Shown in pieces: positions 25,277 through 36,931 of a DNA stretch of 64,000 nucleotides. The notes under the pieces were generated by a model. It saw only the letters and a list, made by a program, of their open reading frames with translations, was not told the DNA's origin and did not search any database. This stretch comes from Zychaea mexicana. Taxonomy: Eukaryota; Mucoromycota; Mucoromycetes; Mucorales; Lichtheimiaceae. The position numbers and the translations under genes are program-made. Location of the stretch: the NCBI RefSeq assembly GCF_025766255.1, contig NW_026516717.1:230992-294991 (forward strand), given 5' to 3'. Within the stretch, counting starts at the first letter, position 1, and the number at the start of each line of letters is the position of its first letter.

Positions 25277-25606
25277 TTAATCAGAAAATACCGTCAAGAG
25301 CGTGTGAGTAACCTTATCATTGGTTTCACTGAGATACAAATGGGAATGGTACAAACATTTGGAGGTCAACAAGGTACATGGCATCATCAGGAGCAAAATA
25401 AAAACACACACATTCGCAATGTCGATCATAGCCCAATACGGAAGATCAGCTAATAACGCTCTTTCTTCTTTCAGATAGACTAAATGTTCTTCTTCTTCCG
25501 CCCCGTTACGTTCCTCTTTTTCTCGATAAGTTCGAACGGCTGGATGGTGTTGTTGAGTCGATCCAGCTCCGACCCACAAATTTTTATCATGCGACATGAC
25601 AGCCAT
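25277..25606 (-). CDS. hypothetical 109-aa single-pass membrane protein
   Basis: An ATG-initiated frame on the minus strand has a charged Glu-rich middle (REKEERNGAEEEEH) followed by one hydrophobic segment (IDIANVCVFILLLMMPCTLL) and a short polar tail. No family is recognised. The frame could also be the last exon of a longer minus-strand gene or a chance opening, because the upstream region offers no clear exon. Confidence 0.28.
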   Translation of the reverse strand: MAVMSHDKNLWVGAGSTQQHHPAVRTYREKEERNGAEEEEHLVYLKEERALLADLPYWAMIDIANVCVFILLLMMPCTLLTSKCLYHSHLYLSETNDKVTHTLLTVFSD

Positions 25607-25975
25607 TGCTGATTTGTCTTTTTTAGGCTCGCGACAAATTCCGTTACGAGCAGGTTCACAAACGAATGGAGTTGTCCATTAAAAGAAGGGGTGGAGGGGT
25701 GGGATTGTAGTACAAGGTGTAACGCCACTCTGCCTTGCATTGGGCGCAATCGTTCGAAACAGATCATTGACACCCCACCAACCACAGCAAGCCTTCGCAC
25801 AGCCCATAATATTTTGCACCTCCCTCCCTCCTTCCCCTCCTCCTCCACTCCTTTTCCGTTTCGTCAAGAAAAAAAACGCGATTTTCTTTTTAGTTTGATC
25901 GATTATCTTTCTTGTTCTTCCTCTCTTTTTTTGTTAGCCAAGAAAAGAAGACATCTAGCAGTCGTTGTTGTGGGA

Positions 25976-27982
25976 ATGCATTATCATCCTCAAGCACTCT
26001 CATCCACATGTCAAATCTATGCCACTGGCAAAGTTTCCGTAGCGCGTCGAACATCCGTAAACGAGTTACTCGCTGCAGCAGCATCGTCATCATCCAGACC
26101 CTCATTGCATCCTCGAAGAGCAACGACAACAGCGGTTATCACACCAAAAGATCATCGTCAGCATCATAATAGCAGCAGCAACAACAACAATAACAGTAGG
26201 CGGTTATCATTTACTTTATCATCACTCGTGCGACGATTTGTATACACATCGAAAAAACATCATCGGCACCAACAAAAAGATGGTGATAACAGCTCAATCT
26301 CTTATTCAGCTGACCTGAATGATTATGAAAAATTACATGTTCTCGGTAAATGCTAATCTTGATAAAGACTTATGCCCATTCCCCCCAGCTGTCTACGCAT
26401 ACACCTCGTCTAAAGAATACGATGACTCATTCTACGATATGTGCATGTTGCTGTTGTTGTCTGTGATATACGACACATGAAAAAGGCGTAGGAGGTACTG
26501 CAACTGTATACGCCTGTAAACACAAACCGACAAGATCGACTGTAGCAGTGAAACAAATTGATCTGGAACTATTGGACGTCTCGCACGAATCAAAGCGACT
26601 GGATGGTCTACGACGAGAGATACAAATCATGAAGCTATGTCGACATGAACATCTTTTACCAACATTTCAGAGCTTTGTTAGCTCGTCCTATCTGTATATC
26701 ATCATGCCCATGATGTCGTCAGGTAACTTTAATCATCATAATTAATATTTTATATTGCCACTTGTCGGGATCTTCTAAAGAAACGAACGCTTTTAAGGTT
26801 CTTGTCGAGATCTTTTGTCAAATTTCTTTCCAGAAGGATTGGATGAACATCTGGTTGCATGGTAAATCTTTTATATTTTTATCCCTTGGTGTAAAAATAA
26901 TAACTCTTTCTTTTTGGTTATTTAGCATTATGAAACAAGTTGTGAAGGGCTTGCAATATCTTCATGAAAACGGGTTGCTCCATCGAGACATCAAAGCTGC
27001 TAATCTCTTGTTGGATTCTGGCACGGTTAGACTTGCCGATTTTGGTGTGAGCAGCCACCTGTTAGCGAGTACTAGTAGCAATAACAGCAATTTTACTATT
27101 GCTGCTACGTCAGAGCAGCAGCAAGGACAAACCTTACGACGGCGGAGGTCTTTTGTCGGTACACCATGTTGGATGGCGCCAGAAATACTACAGCACCGCG
27201 AATATAACCAAAAGGTCGATATATGGGCACTAGGCATCACTACATTTGAACTCGCTTCTGGTTGGCCACCACTCTGTGAACATGATGCGGCTACTGTAAG
27301 CTCTCTCTCTCTTTGTCACACTCAGTGTACCCATATACCTTTTAATGGATCAGGGCTATTGACCACTTTTGTCACGCTCTCACGACTATTCACTGAACAG
27401 ATATTTTCTCATGTCATTCATGACCCGCCTCCTATTCTGGACGAGCCAAGTAGCTATACCGAAGCTTGTCATGGCTTTATTGCATCCTGTTTGAAGAAGC
27501 ATCCAGTCGAACGAATTTCTGCAAACGAGGCCAGTTACCACCCCTTTCTCGTACAGGCGCCAGATCGCGCAGTGTTGAGTCAATTTCTACAACAACTTGA
27601 ATGGCCAGCACCTACGAGTAGTCCATATACAAACGACAATGACGATAATAGCCCACAGCCGGGTAGTAGTAGCACGACTACCTTTTCTTCTTCCTTAAAA
27701 AAGGATTATCACCACCACACCGACGACAGACATCACAATCATCAGCCCAGCATAGATTGGGATTTTTCCGAAAGATCATCAGTTGGGCCAGCACAACCAC
27801 CACCATCATCCGTCATCACCACCACTTCTTGCTATCCACCATCCCTATACGATAACGATTCCTTATACGATTATGAATCAACACCAGTCACCCCCGAGGA
27901 TGAAGTTGCTTCCTTCTCTAAACCACTTGTTCATGATCGCATGCTTTTGCTAGACACTCCATCTGATTTCCATATTTTCTAA
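25976..27982 (+). CDS. Ste20-family protein kinase, OSR1/SPAK-like (GCK-VI type)
   Basis: Five exons give 528 residues: 25976-26345, 26486-26722, 26834-26861, 26926-27295 and 27401-27982. The kinase domain starts near residue 117. Motifs are glycine loop GVGGTATVY (124-132), VAVK Lys146, HRDIKAANLL (Asp233), DFG (250-252) and GTPCWMAPE (290-298); GTPCWMAPE is typical of Ste20 germinal-centre kinases. The activation segment carries a Ser/Asn/Gln-rich insert of about 30 residues. The N-terminus (Ser/His/Asn-rich) and C-tail (Asp/His/Ser-rich) are low complexity, and no clear CCT/PF2 domain is visible. Animal relatives act in osmotic and ion-transport signalling. The fungal role is inferred only. 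The start could lie upstream, since the frame stays open to 25691. Confidence 0.87.
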
Positions 27983-28188
27983 CATAGAGTAATAGTACTG
28001 ATGTTCTTTTTTGTGTAAATATATCCTCTCTTACTTGTTTCAAAAAATAAAATATACATATATTCTGAACTGTACGGAAGAAAAGACAGGCTCTTGGCAC
28101 ATATCTATTTTTTTTCCTCTTATCCAGCTCGATCCATCTTTTCCTTTCTTCCCGTTAACACACAACAAAAAAAAGACACACTTATAGA

Positions 28189-30120
28189 ATGAGCTCGCCA
28201 ACCGAAACCGAGATGAGAGCTGCCCGAATGGGCAGTCGCTCATTCTCTTTGCCGTTCGTGGATACCATTCTCCAAAACCGACGTCGCAAGTCCAGTCAAA
28301 GTCAACTGGATGGTGAACTACAGCGTCAACAACGATCGCCGTTCGTTTCTGTTCATCCTGCAGCCAGTATCAGAAGCAGCATTATGGGTGGTGGTGGTGG
28401 TGGTAGTGGAATGAACATTGAGAATGACGAGTGGTTTAATGGACAAGAAGACAATGTCGAAGCAGACGTCCTGTTTCCACAATATGAAGGCGACATGCAA
28501 GACAAGGCTGATATGGCGGCTTTTGGTGAAATGGTGGATCGACGCACTTCGAACGACGCCAGTACTGTAAAGTTGTCAAGAACGTTGAGCAAGCGGAGTC
28601 GATCCTACGGCGACCCACATGCCATGGTAAAAAAAAAATCAAATTTCTGTTTTCTGCAAGCACACGCCTATTTTATTAATTCATATCTACAAAGTATGGA
28701 GTGGTGGATCCAGAGGCTTATCGGTATCATATCTATGCTTCCGGTAAATCAGAAGCGCCTACACAGCGGTTGCAGCAGTTGTTGACGGAAGAAGGTCGCA
28801 AATTACTGGATGTGGCATTGAAAACGTCGGGTTGGTGGGTCGATGTATTGAGCCCCACGGATGAGGAAATGAAAACGATAAGCAAGGTATGTAGTACAGG
28901 AGGATGTACGGAAAGATATGCGCTCACATATACTGACAAACGCGGGGACTTTAAGACTTTTCATATCCACCCGTTGACGGCTGAAGACGTGCTTGCACAA
29001 GAACCACGCGAAAAAATGGAACTATTTCCAAACTATACCTTTATCACCTTCCGAAGCTTCCAGATCGACCCATATACCGAGCAGATCCTTCCTTTTAACT
29101 TTTACATTCTAATTTTCAAGCAAGGCCTTCTAACAGTACGTACTACTAAAATGCACTTGCGTAATTTGTTTTATATCTGTAAGAAAACAGCTAGTGCTAA
29201 CTAGACCCCCCCCCCAAACACACATTGCAAAGTTCCATTTCAAAGCTTCCAACATCCCTGAAAGAGTACGGGACCGAACAGACCAACTTAAATCAAACAT
29301 GACGATCACGCCAGACTGGATGAACTACGCATTGATAGATGCTGTTACGGACGAGTTTGCACCTACAATACTGCAAGTTGAAATGGAAGCCGTTTCGATC
29401 GATGAACTGTCACTTGTCCTTCGACGATCCGAACAAGCGGATATGCTGCGGCGCATCAGCCGATGCAGACGTCGATCCACACAATTATCACGGCTGTTGG
29501 CGTCGAAATTGGATGTTTTGAAAAGTCTAATGAAACGATACGAGGACTGGGCAACCGGGGATGATGATTTGTCGGACGATCCTCTTACTGCAGAGGGAAG
29601 AAAGGCATTCAGTGACGTATGTCTCTATTTAGGGGATATCCAAGGTAATCACAAACAAGGTTTGAGATCGAATGCAAGGACAGTTGGTTTTTTTTTAACC
29701 TTGCCCTCCCTTCTACCCCCCCATCCTTAGACCACGTCGTTACAATGGTGCAAAATATTAGTCATTATAATCGTATCCTTGGACGAGCACATACAAACTA
29801 CTTGGCTCAAGTCAACGTGGAACTCACGCAAACATACAGTCTCACGAACATGGTGATGAACCGACTGACCTTTCTTGCCACAGTCTTTGTGCCACTTACC
29901 GTTGTTGGCGGTTTGTTCGGCATGAATGTCAAGGTAAACTTCTGATAACGAAACAAAGAAAGAGAGTTGTTTTAGTTAATGAGAAGAACTCTTACTTTGT
30001 TGACACTAGGTTCCAGGCCAAGACTACTTGGACCTCAGCTACTACTTTTGGATTTTGACTGGATTTGCACTGTATATCATTGCGACTGCGTACTTTGGAA
30101 AATATATCGGCATGTTGTAA
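28189..30120 (+). CDS. CorA-type magnesium transporter, Alr/Mnr2 subfamily
   Basis: Six exons give 511 residues: 28189-28626, 28695-28886, 28956-29135, 29233-29644, 29731-29933 and 30010-30120. The N-terminal 140 residues are Ser/Arg-rich and probably regulatory. The central alpha/beta domain contains WWVDVLSPTDEEM and IHPLTAEDVL. Long helices lead to two C-terminal membrane segments. The first ends with the essential GMN motif (residues 471-473, GGLFGMNVK); the second is YFWILTGFALYIIATAYF. Such proteins form pentameric Mg2+ channels at the plasma membrane (Alr) or vacuole (Mnr2), and the sequence alone does not decide which. It follows the kinase gene by 206 bp on the same strand. Confidence 0.93.
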
Positions 30121-30888
30121 AACGAATGAGATGCATGTACTACTATCATAAACACACGCGACACACCCTGTTTTCCGTCTCAGATTCCACACCACACGCA
30201 ACAAATAATAATATAGAGCCATCTTGCATTTGCATTTGAGAACGTCACGCACGCCCACGGGAACCCACAGAAGAAAGAGATGGTCTTTTTGTGTACTGGA
30301 GGTGCTTTTCGCGCGATTGTCCTCAGGGGGGGGGAGGCGAGACTCTTTTTCCACTCTGTACGTATATCTTTTTCCTTTTGGAATGACCCCCTTCTTAGGT
30401 GTATTCACTATGACTACTGCCGCAATAAATGGGGCTACTTGACATCGGGTGTGGCAAATGATGATGGTTGACAGCTAGGATATATTGATAGTAGATGTGA
30501 TGTTGTTCTTTCCTAGAATAAGACATCGTTGTCAAAAATGAAACACACCTTGGCGTAATAACAGTTGGGGAGGAGGGATGGGGGATGTTGATGTTGAGGG
30601 TTTATTACTACGAGAAGGTTTGAATTGGGCGCAGGCGGGGTGATGCAGGTCTCTTATAAAACTAATGAAAGGATCAAGATAAGCCATATAGGACAGCATC
30701 GAAAACCTTAAAAAATCGAGGCACACACAGGGTAACAAAACCACCTATGTCATTGTGCATGAAGAACTGGGAAACTCAGTCAGTTCGAGTTTGGTTTTAT
30801 GCCAGATGGAAAAAACGAATTAATCAACCATAACAGCCCTTTCTTCTTTCTTTTTCTCTCCACAGAAAAATAAAATAACAGTTTACAA
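30121..30888. other. spacer between Mg2+ transporter and coiled-coil gene
   Basis: It contains 3' sequence of the transporter gene, an interrupted G-run (about 30327-30336) and no supportable coding frame. A CT-rich stretch at 30840-30862 directly precedes the next start codon. Confidence 0.4.
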
Positions 30889-31918
30889 ATGCACAACCCG
30901 GCACAAGATGAAGCGTACGAGATTCAAGTGCGTAACATTCAGAGTAACATTACGAAATACCAAAATAAACTGGTGAGTGACGTGCCCTGTCAGTGTTTCC
31001 GTAATGAGTTGCCTTTCATTTATTTGTTAAACTGACATTTGCTACAACCTGTCAATTGTAGAAAGAGATTCAGTCCAAGAGCAGCAATGCCTCCGTTGCC
31101 AAGGTAATAAAGCACTACTTAGTAATAGCATGTGTATCCTAGCTACGTGGGAGGCAACAACACTCAAGTCCTTCTTTTCAAACAACGTTTCTGTATTCTG
31201 CATATTAGCCTTCGTAAGTGAAGCTTTAGGCACCACAATTACATAGCAGTAAAAGAGAAAGAGAAAGCACACATATAAACATTGAGAGGCTAAACCCATT
31301 TCCTTAAAAAACAAAAGTAAAAAGGAGCAAGAACTCGTGCGACAGCTAAACATCGAATTCGCAAATTTACGTAAGGCGCGCCTTGAACGTAGTCATCAAT
31401 ACAAGGAACGGTACGGTGAGCTTCCAGCAATTCGGAAAGAGCGACAAAAGCAAATTCAGGCACGGCAACAAGAGTTCGAAAAGGAATTAGAGGAGAAGGA
31501 AGCCAAGCAGAAGCAGAAAGTGACTGACAATGGCATGGGAGCATGCGACGAGCTCTTGCGACAACTCCAACTCGTGCTAGAACCGGTCGAGCAACTGGAA
31601 ATACCTGATAACCAGCATCAAGAACAAGATAACAATAGTGACGACAATAATGGCAGTGACAGCAGCAAAGATAACAATGACAAAAATAGCAGCAACAGCA
31701 GCAGCCTCATTAGTACTAAACATGTTGACAGGATACAGGTTGTCAATGCACCCTACGACGAAAAAGATAACGAAGAAGACACGTCAGTGCTAATCATTCC
31801 ACTCAGTATCATGGAGCTGTTTTGGGATGTTAGCATACAGGTTCCTGTCCGAGTCAGCGAGATTGAGCCCACTTTAACTCGGATTCGAGAACGCCGTAGC
31901 GAATTGTCTTCTCTGTAG
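30889..31918 (+). CDS. coiled-coil protein of unknown function
   Basis: Three exons (30889-30972, 31062-31103 and 31325-31918) give 239 residues. Residues 1-105 are strongly heptad-like and charged (ERYGELPAIRKERQKQIQAR, KELEEKEAKQKQK), indicating a long coiled coil. A poly-Asn/Asp/Ser linker follows. The conserved-looking C-terminal segment contains LIIPLSIMELFWDVSIQVPV and ends in a charged helix. I do not recognise the family; a structural or complex-assembly subunit is plausible. The third acceptor (after AAAAAG) has a poor polypyrimidine tract, so the junction is less certain than the frame. Confidence 0.65.
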
Positions 31919-32916
31919 CAGTAAAGAAAAAACAACAACAAAAAGCAGGATACAATGACTAATACTCTTTCCACCAAAGCATACCTATACACATAATCCC
32001 AGTACCTTCCTCCCTCCCTCTCTTTCTCTCCCTGCCTTATGCGTATACCAAACAACATACAAACACATACCACACCTCTTTTGCACTCTCACCCTCTCTC
32101 CTTCTTTAAAATCCATTGTGACCCTCCTTCTTTTTTATCACTTTTTCGTTGTCTTTCTCATCCACAAATACTCGTACAATAATCGTCTAGCTGTTTCTTA
32201 TGTGACAAAAACGTGTGGTTAGTGATCGTTTACATGCAGGGGCGTTTCGACTCGTGTCAAAAGGAGACAGTCCCCCAAAACCATCTCTGCGAGAATATCT
32301 ACAATTGCGTCATCTACAACCTAGTCGAATATGAATGGATTGTTCTCTCTCTCTCCTATGTTTTCTTTATTATGATCGTTTTATGCGTCCCCTCAAATAA
32401 CAGCGATGATGTGTAAATATTGAAAGATTTAAAGTTGGTCCCTCTCTACAATGCATTTATCAATGTAATGGCGGTGTTTCTTATCCGAACTTTGCAGTAC
32501 ACGTCTAATAATACTAATGGTATGTATGGCAGGCAGGCTTCTGGATCCGTATTCCTGACTTCCACAACAGCTTACTGTCTTAGCTCATCAAATATCTCAT
32601 AACGCAGAGAAAAACATAATTACATACACCATTTGCAGGGCGATGGAAGAGAGAGAAAAGCATTTAGAAGAACGAGCGGTAACCCGTAGCTAATTTGGGC
32701 CTGCTTTTAAAATAGTGGCTTGGTCAGTACAGTACAAGACTTTGTCATTCTGTATCCACAAGTATGACTACTCTATAGTTTGGCGTACATAATGGGATTA
32801 CGTACAAATGCGCTCATTGTTAAGGGAACACAAAGAAAAATTCTGGACGATTCTAGAATCGGTTATTTTTTGAAGGGAATGTGTATTCAAGATGGTGTTT
32901 TTCTTTTTAATTTCAT
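31919..32916. other. intergenic before the 7TM-RGS gene
   Basis: A CT-rich 3' region (32005-32135), then AT-rich sequence. Small frames at 32213-32416 and 32420-32602 have no domain and are probably chance. Confidence 0.4.
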
Positions 32917-34762
32917 ATGTTGCCAGTGACCCTCACACCCTTTTCGCCTGCACTCAACTGCACAGAGTACACACCCCAGCAGTATGATATGTGTGCGCTT
33001 TCAAACAAGCGAAGGGATTCCTCCCGTGCGTATTTGATTATCGGATGTATCAACTTTGGCTATGTTCTTTGTGACAACGACGCTGTTTGTATACCGGGCC
33101 AGAGTATTTTGTCGTTCCAAGAACAATAAGCAAGAAGCTCTGCAGCAAGAGATCCTGCGACGGCCACTACGACAACGCGGTTTGTTCGGCACCATCATGA
33201 GCTCAATCGGTCATTTCGTGTTCAGCACCTCCGTGTTCATGTTTCAAGCCTTTTATACCGGTATGTCATGCGACATACTGCTTTGGGGTACCTTGGTCGG
33301 GATGTACACGTGGACGTTTAGCATCTGTTGGATTGCGTATCGCCTCCATATTCTATTACGCCTCAGCGTTCTGAAGCAACGGTTTCTCGACGAACGTAAA
33401 CGAGTAAAATCGGATTCACAATATCGATGGTTTATGCGTCACCGGAACTTTGCATCACTCAGCGCCGGAAACGCGCTCCCACTTTACACCATCATCCTAA
33501 TAATCATTGTTACGATCTGTGCCGCTAGTGAAGCTACCTATATGCCAGATAGACGATGCAAAAACTCGTGGGCAAACCTTCCCTTAATCACTTGTCTTGG
33601 GATCCTATTTTTTTTTATCTTTCCAGGCATTTGGTGGCGATTACGCAATCACAGGGACATGCACGGCATACGCAGCGAAATTCTGATTTTATGTACTGCT
33701 GGCGTACCGTGTATCATCATGTACATGGTATGGTCGATTGTCTTCCGAGCGCCCTACAGCGAAGCACCTAGTGCAGCACGTTTGCTATTTGCACCGGGCA
33801 ACTGGGTAGTGATCATGACGACCATCGGACACATTTTGCTTGTTCTTATACCACTTGCTCGATCATATAGAACAAAGAATTCCTACAGCATACACGCTCT
33901 CGAAATCGACAGCAGCAGCAGCAGCTACAATAACAACAACAGCAACCGCAGTAGCTTGGATGATTTATTCGGCAATGCATCCGATCCTGGACGACGACGA
34001 AGGCAAAAGCCACACCAAACACGTAGAAACGCAGGAACAGAGTTGCCACGCTTACCAAACACGCACCCACATTACGAATTGACGGCAGATGCACTTGATC
34101 AAGCACTACAAGACCCGGATACGATCAAAAGTCTCAAAGAACTTGCAACCAAAGATTTTAGTGTGGAGAACGTTTTGTTTTACGAGGAATACCTCAAAGT
34201 TCGGAGGAAAATTGCCTATAGCCAGCAGTTGGGCAAAATGGATGAATCAAATCATACTACCACTACTAGTGGTGCTGCTACTACAAGTGTAGTGGTAGCA
34301 TCAGCACCAGCGCCAGACAACCTAAACAAGGCTCATAAAAGAGAATCATCTACAGTATCGTTGCCATCAGCAACTATGAATGATAGCGGTGAAAGCGAGC
34401 AACAACAACAGCCACTGTTGATCCAACAGCATCAATGTGCACGACGTGTTCCACCCAGCTGCATAGCGGATTGCATTGGGCTCTACCAGACATTTATTCC
34501 CGATAGTGCCCCGTTACAAATCAACATTACGGCCAAAGCACGCAAAATAATCGAGGCAGGGTTTATCCAATCAACAACAGCAACAACGACAAGCCATGGT
34601 ACTACTGCTCCTGTAGACGAGAACAACAACAGCAACAATAATAAAACGAGTAGTGTCACTATCAACGAAGCCAACTTTACTCTGGACAGTTTTGAAAAGG
34701 CTCGCTCTGAAGTGTTTTGGAACATCTTTACCAGTGTGTTTCCGAAACTCGTCAATCTGTAG
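32917..34762 (+). CDS. seven-helix receptor with C-terminal RGS domain (apparent frame break)
   Basis: The main frame (ATG at 33062, stop 34762, 566 aa, no intron) has membrane segments around MFFVTTTLFVY, IGHFVFSTSVFMFQAF, WGTLVGMYTWTFSICW, LPLYTIILIIIVTIC, LPLITCLGILFFFIFPG, CIIMYMVWSIVF and WVVIMTTIGHILLVLI. A poly-Ser/Asn linker follows, then an RGS-type domain split by low-complexity inserts (LKELATKDFSVENVLFYEEY, YQTFIPDSAPLQINI, TLDSFEKARSEVFWNIFTSV). RGS domains accelerate GTP hydrolysis by G-alpha, and the fusion resembles fungal GprK-type receptors. Upstream, an ATG at 32917 opens a different frame encoding an extracellular-looking N-terminus and the first half of helix 1. The two frames meet near 33053-33062 with a one-base offset and no room for an intron. 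Confidence 0.82.
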
Positions 34763-35154
34763 AATTAAGCAAGCGTAGTTGGGTTTCGGATGATTTGCAT
34801 TATTTATTTATTTCTCTTTTTTTTTTCTTATAATGGGCTATTTCAAGAAGAAAAGGGATTTCTCCTCTCTGCCTTGGTTTACATAAATATTCCTTTGTTA
34901 TAACGGTTATAGCACTTGTACATTACACGGGGTATAATTCAAGTATAACGCATATGCCATTGGTGGCTCGTCGAGAGAAAAATGTGGTTACTCGAGAAAT
35001 CACTCGAGAAATCCAAGAGCTGACTCATATACTCACTGTACCGACAGCTTCTTGTGGTATCGTATACTTCTTTCGACGTCAGATCAAAGCAGAAAGAAAA
35101 GTTTGATAAAACGGAGACTGATATATATTCTGTTGTGACACATTACAGAAGACC
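34763..35154. other. spacer, 3' of 7TM-RGS gene
   Basis: A T-rich 3' region (34801-34830) and a short CTCGAGAAAT repeat around 34991-35013. No gene is seen. Confidence 0.4.
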
Positions 35155-36605
35155 ATGACAACACATGCACAACGTTCCGCCACTTGACGATCCACAGTAA
35201 CAATACCAGTAACAGTACGACAGCGTCCTCGTCTTCGTTATCATCATCTTCGTCAGCCGCAGCGCCACGATTTTTCTCTATCCTCCCTTTGGAAATCCAT
35301 CTGTATATCTTGCAATTTCTCGCGCTTCCAGATCTTGTCCGGTCTATGCGTGTCAATTCAATCTGGCAAACCATTATTGTTGATAATTCAGACCTATGGA
35401 GCACTATCGAGTTGACTCAGCCGATCTCTCCGCACGCTCTACAACATTATCTTCAGTTTGCGAAATGTCAACCTTACCGGGTCAGTTTAAAAGACTACAC
35501 ATCTGCTTGGTCTTTACAGTGCCTAACACAAGATTGTGTATCACTACATACCCTCGGTAACGAAACAAGCCATTCTTTTAACTACTGTGATACTGAAACA
35601 GTATAACAACAACAACCAAGTATCATCACTAAATATCACAGTATGATAGATTTATCTGGATCCCAGTTCGTGCTAGGCCAGACATTTGCCAAACACTTTT
35701 GTCATTTGCGGCTCCACAGTCTAATACTTACGCACAGTCGTGTCGATGTGGCTACTGCCATGGCGATTGCTTGCCTGTGTCCAACGCTCAGATACCTCAA
35801 CATATCACATTGTTACTTTTCCGGCGAGTTACAAAACTCAGAGCGACTAGAACCTGATTTCCAACAAGGACGTTTATTACAGATGGAGCATATGGACATG
35901 GGCACCTGCCGCCTCGACAAGATTGATATTTCTGGCGTCTACAGAATAAGCATCCACAGTTTCATCTGGATTCTGTGTCGCTGTCCAAACCTAAAGAACC
36001 TCAGAGCTTATGCTTCAGCAGTAACATTATCAGCATTCCTACGCGCATGCTTCATCTACTGTCCAGACATGTCGGTGATCAAGTACAGTCCTGCAAGAGA
36101 AACAGCAGTGATTACGCATCCGACCATCAATCAACGTGGGATACTGTTACGAGGACGCGATCTGTACAACATGAATGCCAGTAAACTCGTCTCGCTTGTT
36201 TTGCACGGCACCGTCATCAATAAGCCATTGATGGAGTTTGTGATTGATCAGTGTTATCAGACGATCGAATCATTGCAATTGTCTAATAACTGGATGTTGC
36301 AAAATGATACCCTTTATTATCTGGCACAGCGACGACCACCGCGGTTACGCTCCTTGGTGCTTTCGTCCTGTGCCAATTTTCAGGCGGATGCGCTCGTGTG
36401 TTTGATTCGCGCTTGTCCTCATATCCAATCCTTTCGTCTAAGTCGTGCAACGGCAGGCGTGACGGATGAGTCCCTTTATCAGATACTCGATGCGCTACCT
36501 GATCTGCAGTACCTCAACGTTGCTCATTGTCCGCGGTTGTCCATAGATGCCTTACAGTTTTTAAAAGACCAGGCTAAAGTCAGAAGAATTCACATTGTTA
36601 TATAG
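35155..36605 (+). CDS. F-box / leucine-rich-repeat protein, 5' end unresolved
   Basis: An F-box (FFSILPLEIHLYILQFLALP) starts near 35269 after a poly-Ser leader. A C-terminal region of leucine-rich repeats follows (LRYLNISHCYF, LKNLRAYAS, LRSLVLSSCANF, LQYLNVAHCPRLS). Such proteins are usually substrate receptors of SCF ubiquitin ligases. The LRR frame is open from 35607 to 36605. A canonical in-phase intron 35557-35676 joins the F-box frame to it. The alternative acceptor at 35640-35641, which would keep the LRR-like MIDLSGSQF, is off by one base. The F-box frame has no ATG downstream of its stop at 35136-35138 before the F-box. The nearest ATG (35155) is in another frame, so an upstream exon or an indel is likely. 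Confidence 0.68.
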
Positions 36606-36931
36606 TTTGAACATATAAAACTGTTCTCCCCACGCTGCTGTAATAAAGACACTGTTTATTTATTTATTTGATTAATCATACTATAGTCAATCAAGACATG
36701 TCATTCTGTATTATTTTGAATTTTGACAGCCATATCTCTAAGGTATTAAAGTTGAGAGTCTCTCTCTTTCATATCCCCTAAACCCAGAAAAAAAAACATA
36801 ACAATCTCAGGTCCCCCTACAATTTGATTGGCTGGCTTGGAAAAAACAAGCTCTTTTTTGTGGTCGCGCAAAAATCGTGTCACTACTTTTTGTGTGTCTG
36901 TGTGTGTTCTCTTTCCACCCTTTCAATAATA
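36606..36931. other. spacer and MCM7 promoter
   Basis: Short AT-rich spacer with TTATTTAT repeats after the F-box/LRR stop, then CT/GT-rich leader sequence before the MCM7 start. No gene is seen. Confidence 0.4.
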
